Source: UKL13-3 sp943369665 (GTDB taxonomy: Bacteria > Bacteroidota > Bacteroidia > UKL13-3). Taken from it: a stretch of DNA of 64,000 bases. Where the stretch lies: contig CALRNX020000001.1 of assembly GCA_943369665.1 (NCBI GenBank), positions 682,001 through 746,000 of the forward strand, read 5' to 3'. The notes beneath the pieces are model-generated. The model was not told the origin of the DNA and did not search any database. It saw only the letters and a list, made by a program, of their open reading frames with translations. Position 1 is the stretch's first letter. Each line of letters begins with the position of its first letter. A program made the translations under genes and the position numbers. Positions 53,649 through 61,196 of this stretch are shown here, piece by piece.

Positions 53649-54686
53649 CTAATAAACCAACTTACCAATTTTTCCTTTCGGACCTGCTAGGAAAACTGCT
53701 TTCCCTTTTTTTGCTTTTCGGACTACGTGAAAGGGCTCAGAGGATATTTTTGACCACCCATCAATTGTAAAGTCAACACCTGATGTGCCACAAGCAATAT
53801 ATCCACGCCTTATATCTTCAATGCATGACCTATACCCATTTACGTCATTCTTCAAGGAGGTTATCATATCTGTGTAATTAACAATTGTAGAGTTATTAAC
53901 AACTAAAGTATCATTCATATAATCGCCTCCTACTATTATCATTTTGTAATTATCTCTAATAAGAGAGAACGCTCCTTTTGCATAATTACCTGCACTTAAT
54001 CCACTAAACTCTCTTGACCATTTTCTTTTAATGGAATTAGAATTAAAAACTCTTGAAACAATACCACCACTTACAAATGTGCATCTATTTTCGTCTGAGC
54101 AAGTAAGACTTGTTCCACTAGCCGCAAAAACAGCCTCTCCTTCAATTGCCTCAGGTGTTTTAGTTGTATCCAATTCTTGCCATGTTTCGCCACCATCAAT
54201 GGTTTGCAGCAACACAAAATGTCCGTTAATAGGATCGCCAACCAGCATACCACGTTTATCATCCCAAAAATCCATGGCATCTAAAAAATATGCTGTGTCG
54301 GTATTTTTATAAACTTCCTTCCAGGTTTGTCCGCCATCAATGGTTTTTAAAATGTAGGCAGGAGTGCCACTGCTCATGATAATGGCTCGTTTGTCATCAA
54401 ATGCTTCAATGTCCCTGAAATCACTTTTTTCGTAACCTTTGAGTTGGGAATATGTAAATGTTTTGCCACCATCCACACTTTTAGCGATCGTCCCCCGGCT
54501 ACCACTCACCCAAATCGTTTGGTCATCCACAACGCTTAATCCACGAAAACTTGTTTTGTGCAACACCACTCCTTCTCCTAATGTAAAGGTATTCGTATCG
54601 AGTACTTCTATCTTGTATTGGGCATTCACGCTGAAAACAAACGCTGAGGCGCAGAGAACATTGATGATATGTTTGAATAGTTTCAT
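53649..54686 (-). CDS. Exported BNR/Ycf48-like beta-propeller protein
   Basis: 345 residues with a signal peptide (1-22, VNA-Q) and propeller blades carrying 'SVDGGKTFTYSQL', 'TIDGGQTWKEVY' and 'TIDGGETWQELD'. It is a small, single-domain relative of the propeller in the giant proteins at 446-7525, without PKD or T9SS domain. Related proteins are often called photosystem II stability-like or oxidoreductase, with no direct evidence here. It is tail to tail with the GT9 gene (4 bases). Function unknown. Confidence 0.85.
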   Translation of the reverse strand: MKLFKHIINVLCASAFVFSVNAQYKIEVLDTNTFTLGEGVVLHKTSFRGLSVVDDQTIWVSGSRGTIAKSVDGGKTFTYSQLKGYEKSDFRDIEAFDDKRAIIMSSGTPAYILKTIDGGQTWKEVYKNTDTAYFLDAMDFWDDKRGMLVGDPINGHFVLLQTIDGGETWQELDTTKTPEAIEGEAVFAASGTSLTCSDENRCTFVSGGIVSRVFNSNSIKRKWSREFSGLSAGNYAKGAFSLIRDNYKMIIVGGDYMNDTLVVNNSTIVNYTDMITSLKNDVNGYRSCIEDIRRGYIACGTSGVDFTIDGWSKISSEPFHVVRKAKKGKAVFLAGPKGKIGKLVY

Positions 54687-54829
54687 GGCGTTAATGGTTT
54701 TGTGGTTTTAAGGCTATACGATTTAGGCAGTCAACAATAATAAGACAGCTAACGCAATTAACATAGTCAGCAGAATAAACATAAAACCACATTCCTGATT
54801 TCAACATTTCTACTTACTTTCGTCATCGA

Positions 54830-56143
54830 TTGAAAAAAGTACTTTACATAGCCTACTATTGGCCTCCCTGTGGGGGAATTGGTGTGGTGCGCAACCTTAA
54901 GTTTGTGAAATATTTTCGCAACCATGGTTGGGAGCCAATCATTTATGCTCCCGAAAATGCCAGCTATCCCATCATTGACCACAGCACCGAAAAGGACTTG
55001 CCCCAAAATATAACCATTTTAAAAACACCCATTTTCGAACCTTATGGCTTGTTTAATCTAGCTAAAGGCAAGAAAAAATCGGAGCAGGTGAAAGATGTTT
55101 TTCTCGTAAACGAAAAGAAAAAATCGTTTATGCACGACCTGGGATTGTGGATCCGTGCCAATTTTTTCATTCCGGATGCAAGAGCTTTTTGGATCAACCC
55201 TTCCATCAAATACCTTAGAAAATATTTGCAGGAAAATCATGTTGACGCCATTATTTCTTATGGCCCGCCTCATTCCATGCACCTTATTGCCAAAGCCTTG
55301 CACAATGAATTTAACATTCCTTGGGTGAGCGATTGGCAAGATCCCTGGACCGAGATCGATTATTTTGCCAAGTTTAACATGAGCAACGCTGCTCGCCAAA
55401 AACATATCCGGCTAGAGAAAGAAGTGATCACACGGGCTGATGCTTTGGTGATGGTAAGTAAAAGTTGGTGTACAGACCTAGAAAAACTAAGCGGTCGCAA
55501 GGTCGACTATATTCCGTTTGGTTATGATGAAAGCGATTTTACCGGATTAAGTTATAAACGAAATAACTTTTTTACGATCAGTCATTTCGGAATGTTGGGG
55601 ATCGATAGAAACCCTAAAAATTTATGGAAAGCATTGCAGGAACTCAATCAAGAGCTTCCTCATTTTGAGCAACACCTCAAAATTCACCTGGCCGGACATG
55701 TTGATGCCACAGTGTTTGAATCGATCGCAAATGCCGGACTTAAGCAACAATTGCAATACGACAAGCAAATTAACAAAAGTGAATTGTTCGGGTATTTAAC
55801 CAATAGCAATATTCAGTTGGTGTTGATCAACACTCCCGAAGAAGGAATCGCTTACAATAATAAAGGCCGCATTCCGGCAAAAGTTTTTGAGTGTATTGGA
55901 TCAAAACAACCTGTGCTTGTTATCGGACCAACAGGCGGAGATGTTGCCCATATTGTAGCCGAAACACAAACAGGAATTTCGTGTGAATATGATGATTTCG
56001 ATCAAATCAAAAACACCGTCAAAAAATGGTTTAACAACTGGCAAAACAATACAGCCAGCACTCAGCCTAAGAACATCGAACAGTTTAGTTTTAACAACCT
56101 CAGCAAACAAATGGCTGAAGTGTTAAACCGTATTTCGAAATAA
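54830..56143 (+). CDS. GT-B glycosyltransferase (GT4 family)
   Basis: 437 residues. 'KVLYIAYYWPPCGGIGVVRNLKFVKYFRNHGWEP' at residues 3-36 is the acceptor-side loop; 'WVSDWQDPWTEIDYF', 'ADALVMVSKSWC' and 'IPAKVFECIGSKQPVLVIGP' (donor-side glutamate region) follow. TTG at 54830 is the start, since conserved residues begin immediately and there is no ATG. A TACTTTCG element at 54815-54822 is 7 bases upstream, so the leader may be very short. Probably acts on surface polysaccharide. Confidence 0.87.
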   Translation: MKKVLYIAYYWPPCGGIGVVRNLKFVKYFRNHGWEPIIYAPENASYPIIDHSTEKDLPQNITILKTPIFEPYGLFNLAKGKKKSEQVKDVFLVNEKKKSFMHDLGLWIRANFFIPDARAFWINPSIKYLRKYLQENHVDAIISYGPPHSMHLIAKALHNEFNIPWVSDWQDPWTEIDYFAKFNMSNAARQKHIRLEKEVITRADALVMVSKSWCTDLEKLSGRKVDYIPFGYDESDFTGLSYKRNNFFTISHFGMLGIDRNPKNLWKALQELNQELPHFEQHLKIHLAGHVDATVFESIANAGLKQQLQYDKQINKSELFGYLTNSNIQLVLINTPEEGIAYNNKGRIPAKVFECIGSKQPVLVIGPTGGDVAHIVAETQTGISCEYDDFDQIKNTVKKWFNNWQNNTASTQPKNIEQFSFNNLSKQMAEVLNRISK

Positions 56144-56144
56144 A

Positions 56145-57044
56145 TTATTTAAACGCTTCGATGTAAATGCGGTCACCATCGATCCCGAACCATTTGGTTA
56201 AATAATAATTGGGATACTGCATGTATTTTTTCACCAGGTTTTCCAAAAATGTTCCGCGCAATGGAATGGTACTTGGATGTTTTACTTCCTGCCTGATCAC
56301 AATTTTCGAAAAGCCGGTTTGTTTGCACATTTTGCGTGCTGTTTTTGCACTAAACTCTGTGAGGTGATAAGGCGGAATGGTCATTGTTTTTTGTGTACCC
56401 ATCAATTTGTACATCAAAAAAGCCAGCTTACTTGAAAGCAAGTTTAACGTTCCCGGTAAGTGAATAATGGCCACACCTCCCGGTTTCAAAATTTTATAGG
56501 CCAAGTGCATTGCTTCGGTTGGGTTGGTAAAATGCTCCAGCACATCACCCATAATGATGATATCAAATTCATTTTCAGCAATACCGTTTCCCAGTAATTG
56601 AGGGTCAAACGGTTTATTGATGATCTCAATTCCGAAATGCGCTTTCGCATATCCCACCGCAAATTCCGAAAGCTCAATTCCTTTTACATTAAACCCTGAT
56701 TGTTTCAGTGCATTTAAAAAATTTCCTGTTGCACAGCCAATCTCCAAAATATTTCCCGTGGGCGTATATCCTTTCATTTCGGCAACACCCGCTTTGTAAT
56801 CGCCTTCACTGAGGAGCTTCACATATTCATCATTCATGTGGTGCGTTTTGCTATCGGCTTCCGTAAAATACTCGGCAGCATACATCTCCACAATTTCCTG
56901 TTCGGAAGGTCGTGGCCAAATTGAACGGAGGCCGCAACCATCGCATTGCATCAACCAAAGAAACCTGTCTTTAAAGGCATAGCGAAATGGAACCTGATGT
57001 GCTTGAACACCTCCACATAAATTACATTTAAAATCGTTTGTCAT
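56145..57044 (-). CDS. SAM-dependent methyltransferase with N-terminal zinc ribbon
   Basis: 299 residues. A CxxC...CxxC knuckle at the N-terminus ('FKCNLCGG' and 'QCDGCGL'), then a class I methyltransferase core: 'NILEIGCATGNFLNALKQSGFNVKGIELSE' near 97-126, 'FDIIIMGDVLEHFTNP' and 'LKPGGVAIIHLPG'. Such proteins often methylate sugars or lipids in polysaccharide loci. ATG 57044 is preferred; upstream codons to 57098 would overlap the hpt start. It is tail to tail with the glycosyltransferase (1-base gap), supporting a common polysaccharide role. Confidence 0.87.
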   Translation of the reverse strand: MTNDFKCNLCGGVQAHQVPFRYAFKDRFLWLMQCDGCGLRSIWPRPSEQEIVEMYAAEYFTEADSKTHHMNDEYVKLLSEGDYKAGVAEMKGYTPTGNILEIGCATGNFLNALKQSGFNVKGIELSEFAVGYAKAHFGIEIINKPFDPQLLGNGIAENEFDIIIMGDVLEHFTNPTEAMHLAYKILKPGGVAIIHLPGTLNLLSSKLAFLMYKLMGTQKTMTIPPYHLTEFSAKTARKMCKQTGFSKIVIRQEVKHPSTIPLRGTFLENLVKKYMQYPNYYLTKWFGIDGDRIYIEAFK

Positions 57045-57047
57045 GGA

Positions 57048-57055
57048 TATATTTG
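57048..57055 (+). promoter_or_regulatory. -7 element of hpt
   Basis: TATATTTG, perfect TAnnTTTG, 22 bases before the hpt ATG. It lies between two divergent starts. Confidence 0.6.
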
Positions 57056-57077
57056 AACCCACAAGTAAACGATATTC

Positions 57078-57614
57078 ATGGCAACAATCAAAGTACACGA
57101 CCGTTTTTTCGAACCTTTTATTCTTTCAGACGAAATTGAAAACAGGGTTAAACAAATTGCTTCTTCGATCGGGAAGGAATATGAAGGCAAAAACCCGTTG
57201 TTTTTAGCAGTGCTCAACGGTGCATTTATCCTGGCTGCTGATTTATTGCGTGAGATCAATTTTCAAAGTGAGATTTCGTTTGTTAAAATAGCAAGCTACC
57301 AGGGCACACAAAGTACCGAAACAGTAAAAGAACTGATCGGGTTTACAGAGAACCTGAATGGCCGCCATGTAATCATTGTTGAAGATATTATTGATACAGG
57401 GCTAAGCATGCACCATATCCTCAAACAAGTACATTCCTATCAACCGGCTTCTGTCAAAATTGCAACACTCCTGTTGAAACGCGAAGCCCTCCAATACCCA
57501 ATTGAAGCGGATTATATCGGGTTTGATATTGAACAAAAGTTTGTATTAGGCTATGGGTTGGATTACGATGGATTGGGCCGAAACCTACCGCATATTTTTG
57601 TGGAGAAAAGCTAA
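57078..57614 (+). CDS. hpt: Hypoxanthine phosphoribosyltransferase
   Basis: Purine salvage: makes IMP or GMP from hypoxanthine or guanine with PRPP. 178 residues: 'PLFLAVLNGAFILAADLLREI' near 34-54, the PRPP loop 'HVIIVEDIIDTGLSMHHIL', and 'DYIGFDIEQKFVLGYGLDY' near the end. Same-strand neighbours adk and obgE give the conserved Bacteroidota hpt-adk-obgE order, though the 149-base spacer to adk contains a heptamer repeat. Confidence 0.94.
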   Translation: MATIKVHDRFFEPFILSDEIENRVKQIASSIGKEYEGKNPLFLAVLNGAFILAADLLREINFQSEISFVKIASYQGTQSTETVKELIGFTENLNGRHVIIVEDIIDTGLSMHHILKQVHSYQPASVKIATLLLKREALQYPIEADYIGFDIEQKFVLGYGLDYDGLGRNLPHIFVEKS

Positions 57615-57632
57615 GCCCCCTTAAGACGAAAA

Positions 57633-57667
57633 CCAACGTCAAACTGCAAACGCAAAACAACAAACGC
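57633..57667 (+). repeat. CAAACNN heptamer tract between hpt and adk
   Basis: CCAACGT, CAAACTG, CAAACGC, AAAACAA, CAAACGC in direct succession (57633-57667). It lies 18 bases after the hpt stop and is not translated in any supported gene. Same type as the tracts at 35561, 47655 and 48337. Confidence 0.7.
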
Positions 57668-57763
57668 AACCGTTTCCTAAACAAAGTCATAACAACAATA
57701 CGCCTGCTTTCGGCAAAAAATGCTTAATTCGCACTTTATCTAATACTTTAAACGAATCATCAC

Positions 57764-58339
57764 ATGTTAAACATTGTACTTTTTGGACCTCCGGGTGCTG
57801 GCAAAGGAACACAGTCGGCTAAACTAATTGATACGTATGGACTGGTTCACCTTTCCACGGGCGATATTTTCAGGGCCAATATTAAAGGTGGAACCGAGTT
57901 GGGCAACCTGGCCAAAAGTTATATCGATAAGGGACAATTGGTTCCCGATGAAGTAACAATCGGAATGTTGGCAGGTGAAGTAAACAACAATCCGAATGCC
58001 AAGGGTTTCATTTTTGATGGCTTTCCGCGCACACAGGCGCAAGCCAAGGCTTTGGACAACCTTCTCGAATCAAAAGGAACAGCTATCTCGATGATGTTGG
58101 CCCTGGAAGTGGAAGAAGAAGAATTGCGCAAACGTTTATTGTTAAGAGGCAAAGACAGCGGCCGTGCCGATGATCAGGACCCAACAATTATTCAAAAACG
58201 CATCGATGTTTACAATGGTGAAACAATGCCGGTAAAAGATTACTATACAGCTCAAGGCAAATACAAAGGCATTAACGGGATCGGAGAGATCGAAACGATC
58301 TTCAAAGACCTTTGTGATGCAATTGGAGAAGAGAAATGA
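57764..58339 (+). CDS. adk: Adenylate kinase
   Basis: Balances AMP, ADP and ATP in the cytoplasm. 191 residues, the short form with a small LID. P-loop 'GPPGAGKGTQ' at residues 8-17, 'LSTGDIFRANI', 'GFIFDGFPRTQAQAKAL' and 'LLRGKDSGRADDQDP'. The spacer to obgE has a direct repeat CATTTACTCATTA (near 58371 and 58394) but no clear promoter. Confidence 0.96.
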   Translation: MLNIVLFGPPGAGKGTQSAKLIDTYGLVHLSTGDIFRANIKGGTELGNLAKSYIDKGQLVPDEVTIGMLAGEVNNNPNAKGFIFDGFPRTQAQAKALDNLLESKGTAISMMLALEVEEEELRKRLLLRGKDSGRADDQDPTIIQKRIDVYNGETMPVKDYYTAQGKYKGINGIGEIETIFKDLCDAIGEEK

Positions 58340-58431
58340 GTAAAGAGCAAATGAATAAATAGTATTTAAACATTTACTCATTAAAAGCTTCACTCATTTA
58401 CTCATTATAACACAAGACTATATCTTAAATC

Positions 58432-59421
58432 ATGGCTGAATCGAACTTTGTTGACTACGTAAAAATTTGTTGCCGCTCAGGTAAGGGGGGAAAAGGAGCT
58501 ATGCATTTTTTGCGTGATAAACGTACAGCTATGGGTGGACCAGATGGCGGTGATGGTGGTCGTGGCGGGAATATTATTGTGCGCGGAAGTTCGCAGCAAT
58601 GGACCTTGCTTCATTTAAAATACCGTAAACATATTATTGCCGAACCCGGTGAAAATGGTCGTGGAGCCAACCAACATGGTAAAGATGGGCACGATGAATA
58701 TTTGGAAGTTCCATTGGGAACAGTGGCCAAAGATGCCGAAACCGGAGAAGTAATGTTTGAGATCACCGAAGAAGGGCAAGAAGAGGTGATCTTATATGGT
58801 GGTCGTGGTGGACAAGGAAATGCGCATTACAAAACGGCAACCAATCAAAGTCCACGCAACTCTCAACCGGGCGAACCCGGTAAAGAAGAATGGAAAATCC
58901 TGGAGCTAAAAGTATTGGCGGATGTGGGTTTAGTAGGATTTCCGAATGCAGGAAAATCTACATTGCTTAGTGTAATGAGTGCTGCCAAACCCGAAATTGC
59001 CGATTATCCTTTTACAACACTTGTTCCTAATTTGGGAATTGTTGAATACCGCGATTACAAGAGTTTTGTAATGGCTGATATCCCTGGAATTATTGAAGGA
59101 GCACACGAAGGCAAAGGCCTGGGAACACGCTTTTTAAGGCATATTGAGCGGAATGCAACATTACTCTTCTTAATTCCGGCTGATAGTAATAATATCAAGG
59201 ATGATTATAAAATTCTGGTAAAGGAACTCAAACTCTACAATCCTGAGCTGTTAGATAAAAAACGATTACTGGTAATCAGTAAAAGTGATATGCTGGACGA
59301 AGAGTTAATGACCGAAATCAAAAAGGAATTACCTCGTGTACCCCATTTATTTATTAGCTCAGCAACAGGGTATAATATCACAAAGCTGAAAGACAAATTG
59401 TGGGAAATGATCAATGAATAA
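58432..59421 (+). CDS. obgE: GTPase ObgE/CgtA
   Basis: Essential GTPase for 50S ribosome assembly and growth control. 329 residues: glycine-rich Obg fold (1-155, 'GKGGKGAMHFLRDKRTAMGG', 'GGRGGQGNAHYKTATNQSPR'), then the G domain with G1 'GFPNAGKSTLL' (about 167-177), G3 'DIPGIIEGAHEGKGLG' and G4 'ISKSDM'. There is no long C-terminal OCT domain, as is common in Bacteroidota. The start at ATG 58432 gives the usual 'MAESNFVDYVKI'. Confidence 0.97.
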   Translation: MAESNFVDYVKICCRSGKGGKGAMHFLRDKRTAMGGPDGGDGGRGGNIIVRGSSQQWTLLHLKYRKHIIAEPGENGRGANQHGKDGHDEYLEVPLGTVAKDAETGEVMFEITEEGQEEVILYGGRGGQGNAHYKTATNQSPRNSQPGEPGKEEWKILELKVLADVGLVGFPNAGKSTLLSVMSAAKPEIADYPFTTLVPNLGIVEYRDYKSFVMADIPGIIEGAHEGKGLGTRFLRHIERNATLLFLIPADSNNIKDDYKILVKELKLYNPELLDKKRLLVISKSDMLDEELMTEIKKELPRVPHLFISSATGYNITKLKDKLWEMINE

Positions 59422-59497
59422 CAGCTAACATCATAGCAGATGCCATTGGGGACTAACCACAGGCAAAATCTTCCGGAACAATAAATAACACCTTACC

Positions 59498-59530
59498 AAT
59501 CAACCGAATCAACCCAATCAACCAATCACT
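59498..59530 (+). repeat. AATCAACC tandem repeat upstream of the E2 gene
   Basis: AATCAACCG, AATCAACCC, AATCAACC and AATCACTCC in a row (59498-59532), with a period of 8-9 bases. It lies between the obgE stop and the E2 promoter. Confidence 0.65.
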
Positions 59531-59534
59531 CCAC

Positions 59535-59564
59535 TTGTATAAGTGTCCCAAAAACTTATTTTTG
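59535..59564 (+). promoter_or_regulatory. Promoter of the E2 gene with possible operators
   Basis: -33 TTG (59535-59537), 19-base spacer, -7 TATTTTTG (59557-59564). A palindrome CACTTGTATAAGTG (59532-59545) covers the -33 site, and a perfect 14-base palindrome TTCCCCTAGGGGAA (59585-59598) lies between the expected transcript start and the ATG at 59617. Confidence 0.65.
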
Positions 59565-59616
59565 CTCAATCTATTAAATAATCGTTCCCCTAGGGGAATT
59601 TATAATATAACTACAA

Positions 59617-60939
59617 ATGGCCGATTTTGAATTAGTAATGCCCAAAATGGGTGAGAGTATTGCCGAAGCAACCATTATTAAATGGACAAAAAATGAAGGT
59701 GATACCATTGCCGCAGATGAAACAGTTTTAGAAATTGCTACCGATAAGGTAGATTCTGAAGTTCCTTCACCTAAAGGTGGCGTACTTAAAAAAATATTGT
59801 TTAAAGAAGGAGACGTTGTGGCAGTGGGCGCTGTTATTGCTGTCATTGCAATGGAAGGCAGTGCTGCAAGCACTCCGGCTCCCAAAGCCGAACCCACTCC
59901 AGAGGTAAAAGCTGCAGTTGTTGAAGTAGAAAAAACAATTGCGGTTGCTACAAACACTGTGAGCAATTCAGGAGGTGGTCGTTTTTACTCACCATTGGTA
60001 TTAAATATTGCCAAGGAAGAAAATGTGAGCATGAGCGAATTGGAAACAATTGCCGGAACCGGAAGTGAAGGCCGCGTTACCAAAAAAGATATTTTAGCCC
60101 ATGTACAAAACAGAGGCAATGCTCCTGCAGCACCACAACCAAGTGCTCCTGCGGCTAAACCTGCTGAAGTAAAAGTAGCTGCACCGGCAGCCCCTGCGGT
60201 ACACCAGGCTCCAAAAATTGCTTTAATGCCGGGTGACGAGATCATTGAAATGGATCGCATGCGTAAGCTGATTGCCGATCACATGGTGATGAGCAAACAT
60301 GTTTCCCCGCACGTAACTTCTTTTGTAGAAGCAGATGTTACCAATATGGTCGTTTGGCGCGATAAAGCGAAAAAAGTGTTCGAAAAACGCGAAGGCGAAA
60401 AAATCACATTTACCCCAATGTTTGTGGAGTGTGTTGTGAAAGCCATCAAAGATTTCCCAATGATCAATGTTGCGGTTGACGGACAAAATATCGTAAAACG
60501 CAAAAACATTAATGTTGGAATGGCGGCAGCATTGCCTAGCGGAAACTTAATTGTTCCCGTTATTAAAAATGCCGACAATATGAACCTGATCGGTTTAACC
60601 AAAACCGTAAATGACCTTGCAAACCGCTCGCGTGCAAACAAACTGGCACCGGATGAAATCCAAGGTGGAACATTTACCTTAACCAATGTGGGTGGATTTG
60701 GAAACGTAATGGGTACTCCTATTATCAACCAACCTCAGGTTGCTATTATGGCAACAGGTTCTATTAAAAAGAAACCGGCCGTGATGGAAACAGAAATGGG
60801 TGATGTGATTGCAATCCGTCACATGATGTTCCTTTCACTAAGTTATGACCACAGAGTAGTGGATGGTTCGTTGGGAGGTTCATTCCTGAAACGTGTTGCC
60901 GATTATATGGAAGCATGGGATGTGAATAGAGAGATTTAG
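59617..60939 (+). CDS. Dihydrolipoamide acyltransferase (E2) of a 2-oxoacid dehydrogenase
   Basis: 440 residues: lipoyl domain (1-78, lipoyl Lys44 in 'IATDKVDSEV'), an Ala/Pro/Glu-rich linker, the E1/E3-binding domain (about 128-165, 'YSPLVLNIAKEENVSMSEL', 'GSEGRVTKKDIL'), a second flexible linker and the catalytic domain (about 205-440) with 'SYDHRVVDG', His412 being the catalytic base. One lipoyl domain and this linker suit a branched-chain or 2-oxoglutarate type; E1 and E3 genes are not nearby, so the substrate stays open. Confidence 0.92.
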   Translation: MADFELVMPKMGESIAEATIIKWTKNEGDTIAADETVLEIATDKVDSEVPSPKGGVLKKILFKEGDVVAVGAVIAVIAMEGSAASTPAPKAEPTPEVKAAVVEVEKTIAVATNTVSNSGGGRFYSPLVLNIAKEENVSMSELETIAGTGSEGRVTKKDILAHVQNRGNAPAAPQPSAPAAKPAEVKVAAPAAPAVHQAPKIALMPGDEIIEMDRMRKLIADHMVMSKHVSPHVTSFVEADVTNMVVWRDKAKKVFEKREGEKITFTPMFVECVVKAIKDFPMINVAVDGQNIVKRKNINVGMAAALPSGNLIVPVIKNADNMNLIGLTKTVNDLANRSRANKLAPDEIQGGTFTLTNVGGFGNVMGTPIINQPQVAIMATGSIKKKPAVMETEMGDVIAIRHMMFLSLSYDHRVVDGSLGGSFLKRVADYMEAWDVNREI

Positions 60940-60963
60940 TTAGGAGATAGTATACATGGGACA

Positions 60964-60984
60964 GGGATTAGTGAAAATAATCCC
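60964..60984. repeat. Small hairpin GGGATTA/TAATCCC
   Basis: Perfect 7-base inverted repeat (60964-60970 with 60978-60984) with a 7-base loop, 24 bases past the E2 stop. No T tract. First of three hairpins in 100 bases. Confidence 0.5.
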
Positions 60985-60987
60985 TTC

Positions 60988-61013
60988 TGTGGTTGAGCTT
61001 AGTCGAAACCACA
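60988..61013. repeat. REP-like hairpin with GAGCTTAGTCGA loop
   Basis: Stem TGTGGTT / AACCACA (60988-60994 with 61007-61013). The minus strand reads TTTCGACTAAGCTCAACCAC, close to the CTTCGATAAACTCAGC phrase at 48273-48288. Confidence 0.6.
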
Positions 61014-61026
61014 TGACCAGATAAAT

Positions 61027-61062
61027 TGAAAACGGCTTGGAGATTTCTTCGAGCCGTTTTTG
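61027..61062 (+). terminator. Terminator of the E2 gene
   Basis: Stem AAAACGGCT / AGCCGTTTT (61029-61037 with 61052-61060), then T. It lies 88 bases past the stop, beyond two other hairpins. Confidence 0.8.
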
Positions 61063-61141
61063 TGTGTAAAAATGATCCATTCGGAAAGAATACTGCACAC
61101 TTCGGAATAATTAAAACGGTGAATTGACTGGGGAAGATAAC

Positions 61142-61156
61142 TTGCACTTAGTGCAA
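61142..61156 (+). promoter_or_regulatory. Palindromic operator candidate upstream of the HsdR_N gene
   Basis: TTGCACT-T-AGTGCAA, a perfect 7+7 palindrome, 40 bases before the ATG at 61197. It overlaps a TAACTTGC element (61138-61145) that could be a -7 site, so a repressor bound here would block transcription. Confidence 0.55.
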
Positions 61157-61196
61157 AAACTAAGCATCAGTTTCTAACCTAAAAATTAACTAAACC

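Noticed and set aside
60279..60728. 149-residue minus-strand frame in the E2 gene
   Set aside because: Antisense of the conserved catalytic domain; no own promoter or family likeness.
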